From the NCBI GenBank assembly GCA_037176845.1, contig JAYKXP010000187.1, forward strand, positions 1-64,000: a stretch of DNA of 64,000 nt. Reading direction: 5' to 3'. Source of the DNA: Paramarasmius palmivorus (Eukaryota > Basidiomycota > Agaricomycetes > Agaricales > Marasmiaceae). Shown one piece after another: positions 44,309 to 55,006 of this stretch. Each line of letters begins with the position of its first letter. Position 1 is the first letter of the stretch. Below the pieces are notes generated by a model that was not told where the DNA came from, made no database searches, and worked only from the letters and a program-made list of their open reading frames with translations. The position numbers were made by a program, and so were the translations under genes.

Positions 44309-47300
44309 GTGAGGACCATGCTTACTGCTTCCTGTACAGTTAAACAATCCCTTGTTCAGACCCAGGACGTCCTGCAAACGGATAACGAAGAAGCACGTCG
44401 TCAGCTCAAGAAACATAACGACGGCCTCGCCAAGCTCAGGTTGAAGGCAAACCCCTCTCCAGCCTTGGTCACCACAACAGAGCGTGCCGCCTCCGAGACA
44501 AAGAAGAAACACTTGCGTCTGGCTCTGAAAATCGATGTGTATACGAAGGCCATTCGTTATTTATCAGAGGCAGAAGGTGCATCGTCTGTTTGTCAGTCTT
44601 GTGACCTTGACTGACTTGCGCCAACAGAGGTGATTCATATCAACGAAAAATTGAAGATCGAAAAGAAGAAAGGTCGTCGTACAGAGATGGAGAAGGTGCT
44701 GGAGCAGCACAAGTCCGCAATGCAGCTCATGCTCCAGTTCGTGAAGGATAAGGGTGGGGATGAGAATTATGACGATGGTGAGAGGTCCCCTGTAGCCCGC
44801 CACGACATTCTTCTCAGTTCATTCATAGCCTTCGGTAGCTCAGATTTGAGCGAACTTCCTGAGAGCGACCTTGAAGGTAGGCCTCTGATTGGTTTTCCAC
44901 ATTGAACCACAATTAATGAATTCACAGTGGAAAAGCCGCTAATCGAAAGCAAATCAAAGGCTCCACTGCGTCGCAGCAACAGACGTGCATTGGGCCAAAA
45001 TGCACCAGAGACGCAACCTGTTGTCTCTGCGAGTCCAGAGAAACCCGTCGGTCGGAAAATCCCAACAGGTCGTGTTCCAAGGGGACCAATGGGGAAATCC
45101 AATCACCAGGTTATGGCCGGTGGCATATCTCAAGCCGCCCCTGCAACGGAGCATCGGACCAATCTGGCTGCCGAACCATCTGCCCCTCAAGAAGGTTCTC
45201 TGCCGCCTGCCGTATCCAACCCGGGTGGCGACGACCAAGGCATGGTTTCCCCAGAGTTTGTTGCCGAGACAATGCCCCACTCCAATGCCTCCAAGGGGTC
45301 TCCGAAACCTGCCAAACGAGTTGCCGGTAGTCGTCATGTTGTCAAGAACCCTCGCAAGCGGGGACGTGAGAGCGATGGTTCCAGCAACCCAGCTCCGTCT
45401 GCGAAAACCCGCAAAACTATCAAAGACTCCGAAATGGAAGCTGGGGATAACGATACACCTGCAACACCCATTGAGCCTCCGGCTGGGATAGACGCAATGG
45501 AGGACATACCACATGTTGACAGTCGAGACAAGGAGGATGCCTCAGATGACGATATCATCCCTGCGCCGCAGACGCCGCAGAGATCTTCTGCCAAGTCTTC
45601 CATCATCCTAAACAGGAGAGAAGTTTCACCTATGGCGCATCACAACAACACTGCCGACAATATCCATGACCATTCCCAACAACTACTCACAAAAGCGAAA
45701 TCTTCCTCAGCACAGAGAGTGGTGAAAGATGATGACGACAGTGCCGATGATGAAGAGGATGATGACGACAGCACTAGCGATGGCTCTGACGACGAGGAGG
45801 ATGCTGGTGCTAAGAGGGATGCTGACGATGACAACGATGACGATGATGAAGCGCCAGGGAGAAGAGGTGTTCATGCCACCACTCGGATGCTGATTGTCAA
45901 TGACATCAGTGACAGTGACGAGGATGCTGCACCACCGAAACATCACCCTGCAATGAACGCTCGCAGTATACCCCAGCCTGCCAACACTATCAATCCTCGC
46001 AATACCAAACAGAAGATTCCTATGGCGTCTTCGAGTTCAGCTCGTGCTAGGGATACAGACCAGGACAGTAGTCATGAATCCGATAGTGACGAAGATACCG
46101 AGCCCCCGAAGAAACCAGTCTTGAATCGACTGACTACGGGTAAACGTGCTGGCGCTGTTGAAGACGATGCGGCTAATGTTGGATATTCCTTTGGTCCGAA
46201 GAGCAAAGTTGGAGGTGGAAGGAAACACCTGGTCATGGCTGCTAAGGAGGATGCCGGCGAGGTTTCTGATGACGACGATATTGTTGAGGTTCCCCCTCCA
46301 AAGAGGAAAGGTCACGAAACTGCAGCAAAGAAAGGCAAGGGCGCGGCGAGACAAGGTGGACAGGCTGGAAGGGATAATGATGAAGAGGTTTCTGAGGTTG
46401 AGGCGCGTATTGCTGCGACAAAAAGGAATAGGCCTGAGGTGGTAGCGAAGAGAGGCAAAGGAGGTCCAGCCAAACACAGTGCAAAGGCTGCAAAGGCGGA
46501 TGAAGAAGTTTCCGATGTCGAACGGCCTATCAAGGCGAAGGGCGGTGCTCCCAAACGCAGCGTAAAGGCAGCAAAGGGCGATGGTACAGAGGAGGTGCCC
46601 GTCACGAAGCTGAAGGGAGGTCCAGCTAAACGTGGTGGAAAGGCTGCAAAGAATAACGGTGAAGTGGCTTCTGGTGACGAGGCACCTGTCAAGAAGAGGA
46701 GGGGAGGCAGACGCAAGGATGGTGGAGAGGATTCTGAGAAGGTGCTGGTGCCGGATCATGAGAACAGCGACAAAGTCGTGTCGGTTACTGAAGGGGGAGT
46801 CGTTTGGAACCACCGCGTGCTAAGAAACTTGTGCCCAGACGTACTGGCAGCATTGACGGCAGCACGTCGAGAGGAGCTAGATTGGTGTGAGAAGAAGAAA
46901 GAAAGTAAGTTTACAAAGGCTTCTGTGTAATAATTCAGTACTCACCTGCTACTCCGAAGATCTTGCCAACCGTTACATCCTCCAGTATCTCGCAAACCCG
47001 ACAGAGGCGAACCTAGACATGCTCGACGAGGGGTTGCGCAAGTACATCCGTGATGATTCCCGCACTGTGCCTCTATCCACTGCCTGCCTCCCCATCATCG
47101 AAAGGGTTCTCACGACGGGAAAGAATGGCCAAGGTCTCACAAAATGTGTATACCATCACTACGCCAACAAACTCAAGAGCACAATGATCCACGACCAGGC
47201 TGCCGAGTTAGCTTGGGATCGCCTCTTCAAAGAAGAAGACAGCGACGACGACATCGTTGTCAGAAAAGTCACGATTCGAGAGCTGGAAAAGCAGATCATG

Positions 47301-47870
47301 CAGGACATTCCATTGGCGAAGCTTAGAGTGAACGGGGCTGCTCGCCAGGGACTCCGCTCTGGCCAAGGAGGCCCCGAGTTAGGATATTGTCACTGTGGTT
47401 GCTCCCGACGAGATGCAGCCATGGGCTTCGTACTCTACAAAGACCTGACTATCACATCGGAGGCCGGCACGGTCGAGGGTTGGAAGTGGCAGAAGCAGGA
47501 TGTCAGAGATCGTCAGTTTCTGATGGCTGCCATCCTGAAGTACGGCCTGCTCGAGCTGGAGGACATACTGCCTTACAAGTTGGTCACAGAGAACGGCAGG
47601 ACCTATTACCGTAAACGCGACGAGGTGGAGTTGATGGATACCGTGATTGAACGCTACCAGACGAAGCGTAAAAATCTGTTGGAAGAGAGGAAGGCAAAAG
47701 AGAAGGCGAAGCAAAAGCAAGAAGAGGAGGAGGACAACATGTGCTTGTTGTCAGATCTAGAGACCAAGCCGTCTGGTAAGAAGTATCTGAAAAGGTCCAG
47801 AGTGACGGAGGAGATGGACGCCGAAGAGGATGATGATGGGGCAGATGACTCTTCCGAGTCAGAAGATTGA
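44309..47870 (+). CDS. Gene J: very large charged, mostly disordered protein with conserved C-terminal domain
   Basis: Introns near 44577-44627, 44877-44928 and 46911-46966 join four exons into about 1,100 residues. N-terminal exons are coiled coil (DNEEARRQLKKHNDGLAKL, KLKIEKKKGRRTEMEKVLEQ). The 2 kb third exon is low-complexity: Ser/Pro/Arg-rich, then an acidic block of Asp/Glu runs (45730-45860), then basic repeats of the type KRGGKAAK/KGGPAKR (46300-46700). It ends in a globular-looking segment (NHRVLRNLCPDVLAALTAAR). The last exon has LANRYILQYLANPTEANLDM, WDRLFKEEDSDDD, CHCGCSRRDAAMGFVLYKDL and an acidic tail. Alternating acid/basic tracts suggest a chromatin or nucleic-acid role; this is inference. 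The start is uncertain because it lies 5 bp from the start of K. Confidence 0.6.
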
Positions 47871-48040
47871 CAGATTTGGCACTGGTAATAATTAGTTTCA
47901 TGGACGATATCATGTAGAGAAATTCGTACTTAGTGAACTGGAAACTTGTGTCCACGTCAACTGAAGATGCTGAGTCAGCATTAGGGAACATGTGACCGGT
48001 CTGCATTCGAGTTCGGGATCTGACACTAGACAGTCAACCA

Positions 48041-49142
48041 ATGCTTCGCCTTCGAAAGCGGCAGCGACTGCCAAACGATGTGGTGGTCGACATCCTAGAG
48101 CGACATGTGAGGACAGTGGGGTGGAAGGGTAACATGGAGCTGTTGCTGATGAACCGGGAGGTGACGCAGAGGTGAGCACTCAAGAATCCGTTTTGAGCAC
48201 TTGCTGAAAGTCGGATGACCTTTCAGACTCTATCCAGCGTTCTATCATACGGTGAAAATATGGAAAAAGAAGCAGGTCAAGCGCCTGTGTGCAACGCTTT
48301 TGTTCCATCCGCGCCGAGTTCGGTTCATTCACGCCTTGTTTGTCTGCCTTGATCATCGTCACCCTTGCTCGCCAGTGTTTCTCACACCAGACTATCCTGA
48401 AGCGTTCAAACCTGGATCCTGGCATGGAGATTGGATTTCAGAGAAGATGTTTGGGGCTATTAACCACTTACTGGAGATCACCTCGCCATTTTTGCAACGG
48501 CTGACTATTGTCTCGAAGACAGATCACCCAGAGATCACCGACGCCATGCAAAAACTGGTTTTACCCAATTTGACGGACTTGGAAATCTCTTCAACCGCCA
48601 TGTTGGACTTACAGCCAGGGCGATTGAAGTCGTTGACTTCTCTTCGCCTCGCGATCGACCTGAGCGTCGAGGGATGTACGCAAGTGTTGGAGAACGGTTC
48701 TCTGGAGGGATACATGGATTTGTCTCGCCTCTACCTCTCCTATGACAATGGACACATCTTGGACATGGAGGACAAAGCGTTCAAGCTTCAGACGCCACAG
48801 ATGATTCGTCTGCTGGCTATCGAGTTTGATTCAGGGCTGCACCTGCCAATGGAGTGCTCTGTCTTGTGGAGATATGAAGTTCACCCGAAGGTTGTGTTCA
48901 TGGTAGATGAAGAGTGGGAGCATTGTGCCACTTATGGTTTGGATGCAACAGGCGATAACAGGTGGCGAAAGGCTCACGTGGAAGATCTGATGTTGGTGGG
49001 GGTAGCTGGGAGAAGCGACGTGTGGAAACAGGTGGAACTGAAGGTTCAGAAGAGGTGGATAGGGTTTGAAGAGGAATTTGCGGGACTGGAAGAGGAACGA
49101 GACGAGATATTGAATAGCGCCACTCATTTTGTTCTAGTGTGA
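48041..49142 (+). CDS. Gene L: F-box-like / leucine-rich protein
   Basis: Two exons. ATG at 48041 opens MLRLRKRQRLPNDVVVDILE, which fits the LP-x-E/D-V-x-x-x-I-L start of an F-box. An intron at 48176-48228 (GTGAGC...TTTCAG) restores the frame (VTQ-RLYPAFYHTVKIWKK). The rest has hydrophobic repeats with an LRR flavour (LVLPNLTDLEISST, GRLKSLTSLRLAIDLS, YMDLSRLYLSYDN) and ends VEDLMLVGVAGRSDVWKQVE ... at 49142; about 350 residues. Many agaricomycete F-box proteins have this plan and serve as SCF substrate adaptors, but the F-box here is degenerate. Gene M, with a similar plan, follows 208 bp downstream on the same strand. Confidence 0.65.
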
Positions 49143-49350
49143 AGGCGTGCAGACCGATCATTTCAGTAGAATCGCCGATATTTATGTACCATCGTTCATG
49201 TTGATCACTGTAGTCAGCAACATTGGCGTAATGTTGAATCGCGAGCAATTTCGTCTGGACGGTTGAGGTGTGACGGGGGTGACAAGCGTGACCCATCCAG
49301 TCTCCCTCTGTATCTCATCGAATTGTCGTTGCAAGCGAAACTTTCTAACC

Positions 49351-50750
49351 ATGCCATTGTACAGGTGAAGCATACGCAGCTTGACAGAGGATGGACACTG
49401 ATTTTGCTTTAGTACCAGTGCCGCCGTCAACATCTGTCCTCCAGAACTGATCGAAAAGATAGCGGATTTGCTCCTTGGGACGTCGTTCGTCAATGACCAG
49501 ACCTTGCGGCTGGTGATGTACCCCCAGGCGATGAAGGATTTGAACAGGATGACGGTGTTCCGAAAGAGCTGGATTCCTGTTGTGAGGTCTCTGCAAGCTA
49601 AAAGCTTGTTTGGAGAGCCGGTACTGAGGTCGAAATGGGATAGGTTGGTAGAGGTGTTGAATGGCGAGGTTTCTAGCTCGTTTGCTGGACAGACGGACTC
49701 TTTCTACATCTCGATGTGGGATGCTCCCGACGTGAGGCCTATCAGACCTGGCTTCTTCTTTCGGTCAGGTTTCGGGCCAAGCGAGTGGAAGCGTGGCATC
49801 AATCCCTATCTCAACTTCCTCTCGACGACTCTGACATCTGGCGAAACCGTAGGAGAGGTTCTCTACAGCGGCACAAAGCAGCTCGTGCTTGTTGCGGTAC
49901 CACACCCTCATTACCTCCTGCCAGCAGAGATCAATACTATGACTCGCGCCTTTCGGAATATTACGGACCTAGAGATCCGGGTGACGTGGTCGGTGAAGCG
50001 GTTCGTGGACGCAATTACATTCCTAGGTGCCTTTGAGGCATTGGAGAGTGTGATATTGCGGGAGTTATACGTTGTGGATGATGAAGAGAAGGCGGCATGG
50101 GAGGTGTTGGAGCGAGAGATGGGGGATTGTCGTTTGCCTAACTTGGATTATGTGGTGGTCGAGTCGCGTTTTTCGCCATACAACATCATGTTATTGCTCG
50201 CCTTGGGTCCCTTGCCGGCTTTGAAGCAGCTGGCCTTGCACGTCAAGGGAAAAGATTTGCAATGGATGGGCGACAAGACGGCAAAATGGTGGCCAAGAGT
50301 GGCTGGACTGCTGTCTGGTTTGACTTTCCTGGACCTGTTCGCAAAAGAATCTTCTGAACGTGAGTCGAATTGCATAATAAGGATGTTAATAACACTGACA
50401 ACAGTAAAGGTGATTGGGAAGGCTTCGACCTCACTGTAGCATCGAAGCTTGTTGAGCTGGAGGTACGAAGCGGCCGGGATATCGACTTCTCCTCTTTCTT
50501 GCAAAGAAACTCGCCATGGAGAGCAACAGAAATCCTGACCATTCCTGATCTGATGGGTTTCAAGGACCTTGCTGCTCTGGATATAGTTCTTGCTAGCCAA
50601 CCTTGTCTGAGGGTGGTTAACTTCGAGGTACCTGTAGCCATTTGGGAAGACGACGGCGTGATCCAGGAGTGGGCTAACATCATCTCTGATGCAATGCCTC
50701 TCTGCAAAGGACGAGACCTATTGAAACCGAAAAAGGTCAAGAGAGGATAG
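49351..50750 (+). CDS. Gene M: F-box-like protein, paralogous in plan to L
   Basis: A tiny first exon at 49351 (MPLY) splices (GTGAAG...GCTTTAG) to STSAAVNICPPELIEKIADLLLG, an F-box-type opening. The long second exon (about 49412-50359) follows, with FRNITDLEIRVTW, FEALESVILRELY and LPALKQLALHVKGKDL. An intron 50360-50408 ending in AACAGTAAAG gives the in-frame join ER-DWEGFDLTVASKLVELEV. Stop at 50750; about 415 residues. The leucine-spaced segments suggest an LRR-like solenoid. The frame without the last intron would stop at 50439, so the splice choice matters. From 50750 to 51050 I see no gene. Confidence 0.65.
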
Positions 50751-51049
50751 GCTCGAGTGAGTGGCATTCCGTTGAGCGTTGAAGGGAATGTGTTGATGGT
50801 GTTCTTCCAGGAAATAGATCTGCAAGACAGATTGTTCCCGGCGTCTTGATGGTTTCCGTAGGAAAATCGTTAGAGGTTGGATTCTATGTATCTCCCTGTC
50901 AGTGTTGGATAATTCAAAATCTTCGTGTTACGCACCTTCGTAGAATGCGGTTTTATTGACGACACCAAAGGCAAAAGTAGGGAACTTTGGTTGACCAGAC
51001 TCTGGTTTGAAAGTGATTATGGTCTAAGGAATGTCCATTAGCTATGCAT

Positions 51050-53240
51050 TGACGAGTGAGCCAAAGGAATCGTCGCACCGGCTTGCTATGGTGCGATTGT
51101 TCTGCATGAACACATCACGCGGCGAGTTACTCGTTCATAAGCGGGGAGTTGAGGTATATCCTCTCCTATACAGCAGATAGTAATGGTAGGTCAATGAACT
51201 GCGATTGCGTTGGGCAGAACGTTGGCACCATGAGTCGCTGGTCGTTGATGAGAGTGGGCAGGTTGCGTGGGAATTGTTGCGTGTTTGGTACTCAGCTCCC
51301 ACGAGCCATTGAGTCCTTAGCTTCCTGGTGCATCTATCCTTTGTATCTATTGTTTCTTGGTGCTATATCGCGTATTGGTTCGTCTTCAAGAGATTCAGCT
51401 ATGGCTGAGTAGTTACTCAAAGCTCAGTTCTATCGTCCTTACCAGGAAGCACTCGAAGGGTCTATATTCCGTCTTGGCATAGTGCTGCCATTCCTGCGGC
51501 TTTGTGTTCCCCAGCTTATCTCCAGCTATTTCAAAGTATAGGCTTAACTATGGTACGGAATATTTGCACTTGGGTATGTGTTCTGCATGTTTTCAGAGCG
51601 TCTGCACCATCCCACGTACGGTACTCCCGTTCTTTCGGCTGTGTATCGTTGAGTTTGTGTCGTTCTAGGACAACACTCGAGCTCACAAAGAACAGAAATC
51701 GGGGTGCACAGTTACCATGCTTGGGTGCAGACATTCTTTGTGCTACTGGGTACAGTCATTCCCCCGAGATTTCTGTTAAACGTTGATCCTACACTCAGAT
51801 TTCAATGCGTTTCCGGATACCTGAGTAATGGCTGGGTTGAATATCACCATTGAATGTCAAAGTCTCTTGGTCGGTGTCCGGCGTTGAAATCCAGACGGTA
51901 CGACTGTATCTTCCGAGGGCTGCAGAACAACGGCCGTTGGCTTGTAGGATGGTGTCGTGGTTTTGTCTGGATATGGTGCAAGAGTTCCGTACCGTACCAC
52001 TGTGTCCATGGTAAATCACCGCTAAGTATGATTCTTCGATCTTGAGTCTTGACGGTATTGAAGCAGTGGTTTTGTTCTTCGATTTCGGTTTACCATTTGG
52101 AGTAGGTGATAAGAGAAGGGGGTGGTGCCATTATACTTACTCCGAAGACAGCCTGAGGCATTCTACCCCACCAATCCTTCTCTGTTGGTGCATCGATTCT
52201 ATCTGTTGGAGAATTGGCGGACTGTAAGTTATTCCGCTTCTATTTATCATTCAGCTTAGAGGAGTACTATGGGGTGGTACGATTATACCCTCTATTCAGA
52301 TGTTCAATGCCCTGACCGTATCTGGTGCGTCAATTCCATCTAAAAAGAGCGAGCCTGAAACTGATGTCAGTTCTTGGTGTAACCGTGTCGTTCTTCTACT
52401 ATATGTCCTACTGTGAATACCATTCAGTGTAGCGGATAGAGTATAAAGTGGTACATTCGTACTCTGAAGCTCATGTCGCCCTAGTAATCCATCTCCAGTG
52501 GTACATCAATTCTATCTTTCAGAAAATTGCGGTCCATTCAGTATGATGGTACCTTCTCTGATGTTTATATCTACTGAACAATCCATCTCCACTGGTACGT
52601 ATATTCTATCTTTCGGAATGTTTGGTGCATTCAGCGTCACGGTAGCGTCGGAGAGTATGAGGTGGGGCGACTGTACCTTCTCTGATGTTCATATCACCTT
52701 AGCAATACATCTCCGCTGGTGCGTCAATTCTATCTTTCGGAAATTTTTGGTACATTCAGCGTGGTGGAGAGAGTATGAAGTGGTGCGACTGTACCTTCGA
52801 TGGACATGTCACTCCAGCAAACTTTCTCCGCCTGGTGCGTTAATTCCTGTGTTTCCGACAATTTTGGTTCTGCGAGGTCCGTGTCTATTTCTCATTCTGC
52901 GTAAGCGTTAGGCGATTGTACCTGCTCTGGAGAATAATCCCCTTTCACTGGTGCGGGAATTCCGTCCTCTCAGACGAGCGAGATAGATGTTCTAGTGGCC
53001 TCTGGTGCGTCGATTCCGTATACCTTCGAAAGAGTGGAAAGGCTTCGGACTGTAGGTGCTGTACCTGAACACATGGCCGTCGCTGGTGTGGCAATTCCGT
53101 CTTCTCAATCGAGCGAGATGGATGTCCTAGTGGTCTTGGCTGGTGCGTTGATTCCGTCCCCTTTTGAAACAGAGAATTCGGAAGAACTTCAAGCCCTGGT
53201 GCTTCGATTCCATTCCTGGCCGTGTGAATATCTCTCCGAT
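51050..53240 (+). repeat. Degenerate tandem repeats sharing a TGGTGCG(N)2-4ATTC core
   Basis: The core TGGTGCGTCAATTCTATCTT or close variants recurs near 52500, 52592, 52718, 52833, 52950, 53002, 53085, 53142 and 53200. Looser copies lie back to about 51090. The last units end ATTCCGT and the earlier ones ATTCTATCTTTCGGAA, so at least two unit types alternate with spacings of about 55-125 bp. The core is related to the GGTNNGGNGATTCCA core of the 33.6-36 kb satellite and lies in the same orientation. No protein-coding gene is supported. Confidence 0.6.
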
Positions 53241-54760
53241 CAGCTAGGATTTTGGTGTGGAAAGAGTGTTTGTTTATGGATATATTTGGTAGGTGTACAG
53301 GCGGGAGGGCTACATATGGATTGGTGAGTGCGTTTATAACGACCCGCGCGTGGGAGTTTAGAGGTATTCAGATCAACGGTTATCCGAGCGGTCTCTGGAC
53401 ACGACGATAGCAGTCTACGAGGGGGAACGTGAGAATGTTTGAAGGAGGGAGGAATAAAGAGGAAGCAGCGTAGTGGATTCATGAGGAGGAATGAGGGTGT
53501 AGTACATGCATTCGAATTGGGGTGCGTATTGGGTGCGGGAGTTGAATTGCAGCCGAGTGAGGAAAGATGACGGCTCGTGCTTTTATGTAGAGTAGTGGGA
53601 AGACATGAATAGCATGATCTCCTACTAGTAGCGGGTACTAGAGTACTAGAGGTTGAAGAGATTGGGAGTGCGGAATGTGTGCCCGAGAACGGTATAGAAC
53701 GTTGTTGGACTGGCGACGCATTGGATTCAGGAAGACATTGATTGGCTATGGGACAGAAACCATCGAAGGAGGTGTAGTTGATGATCTGGGCTTGTACTTG
53801 AGTAGGAAGAGGAATGAGGAATGGTGAAAGTCGTAGAGTGAACAGGGTACATACCGAATTCCACATATTGTCGTGCCTTGGGTATTTGAAGCTTGGAGCT
53901 GGACCTGCTGGGCTGCTTGGATGTATTAGAGCTCAAGACAATGAGCAAGTATTGGCTGTGCATACTGTTATAGGTCTATGAAGATGAACGCGGTCTGGAA
54001 GATGGTGGTTTAGAGCGAAGAGTAATTGCCGGCGGCACACGTTGGACACCCTTCTGACGACCACCTCTTGTCCATCCAATGCGCCATCAAGGTTCTCAAT
54101 TCACCATACACACATCTTATCCGACCTCACCATAGGTACGTGTTCCTCCATCACATCCCTGGCAGCACACTCAGCCCATCTCTCAGGGCAACACAACACA
54201 ACGTGCCTTTGATCTTCGATACCCCAACTTCCTTTGGTGCTCAGAGTGGGGATTTCGTAGGCCAAGTAACTAAAGAACAGGTGTGTTTTTAGCCCTTTGC
54301 TTCATTCCTTGCTCTCACAACGTCGTCACCATCTAGACCTTGACCAGCCTCAATATCAGGATTCAGATATACATGCCTCAGCCTTAGTCACCCTACGAAA
54401 TCAAAATCCTCAATCTTTGACATATCCATCGCTCTACTCCCTCTCTACGCGCACTAGAACCCAAACCTACATCGCAGTCCTACCCCCAGAGCCCACACTG
54501 CCTCTCCCTTGCTATTTCGGCACTCCTTCAAATTTACGCCCTGTATCCCCCGCCAAACTCGACCTCCCGCACCTATACCTGCACACCAAGCATAACCATG
54601 GCTCCTCCCGATCCTATCCAGCACTCTCCGCCGCTGCTGGCAACTATCTCACACCTACGCCTATTATCAAACCCAAACCCGAGCCCTGAATACTCGAGGA
54701 ACGATTACGCTAGCAGGTATCCAAGCTGGGGGCGTTGATAAAGATGGGTTATGGGCCATC
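53240..54760. repeat. Q/P divergent module, copy 6
   Basis: Nearest relative of copy 1. The plus-strand P exon HLLSIQCAIKVLNSPYTHLI (about 54060-54135) splices by a GTACGT...CTCAG intron to TQHNVPLIFDTPTSFGAQSG and on through DFVGQVTKEQ without the stop found in copy 1. A further exon (about 54330-54685, ALVTLRNQNPQSLTYPSLYS) is Pro/Ser-rich. On the minus strand, Q sequence runs 53866-53240 with a long open frame. This is the most intact P start in the window, but the far 3' exons (FDWDISWD, KVELGV) are absent before gene D begins. Confidence 0.5.
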
Positions 54761-55006
54761 GGAGCTTCTGGGGGTGTAGGTGGTGACGAAAGGGTAAGAG
54801 GTTGGATTTGCGCGTGCTCATGGGAGCGACTACACCTCGGCGCTGGTACCAGTGACCTCGAATGTCATTCATAATCTTCATCACTTGCAGACATAAAAAT
54901 TATATTAATTTACACTAGCACTCTCAGAAAGTGTACTTAGGATAGTCAGGCAAATAAAAACAGAGTAACACGACACAGAATATGATAGGAACGCAGACAA
55001 GAACAT

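Noticed and set aside
44954..45514. 186-codon antisense frame over the start of the third exon of J
   Set aside because: The sense frame continues through splice-consistent exons on both sides; the antisense frame has no such support.
46037..46813. 258-codon antisense frame opposite gene J
   Set aside because: It is the complement of the Lys/Gly/Asp-rich low-complexity exon of J; its Ser/Leu-rich composition is what the complement predicts.
50148..50767. Overlapping antisense frames of 150 and 174 codons over gene M
   Set aside because: The sense strand splices to a coherent F-box-like protein; the antisense frames span the intron and the stop region without splice logic.
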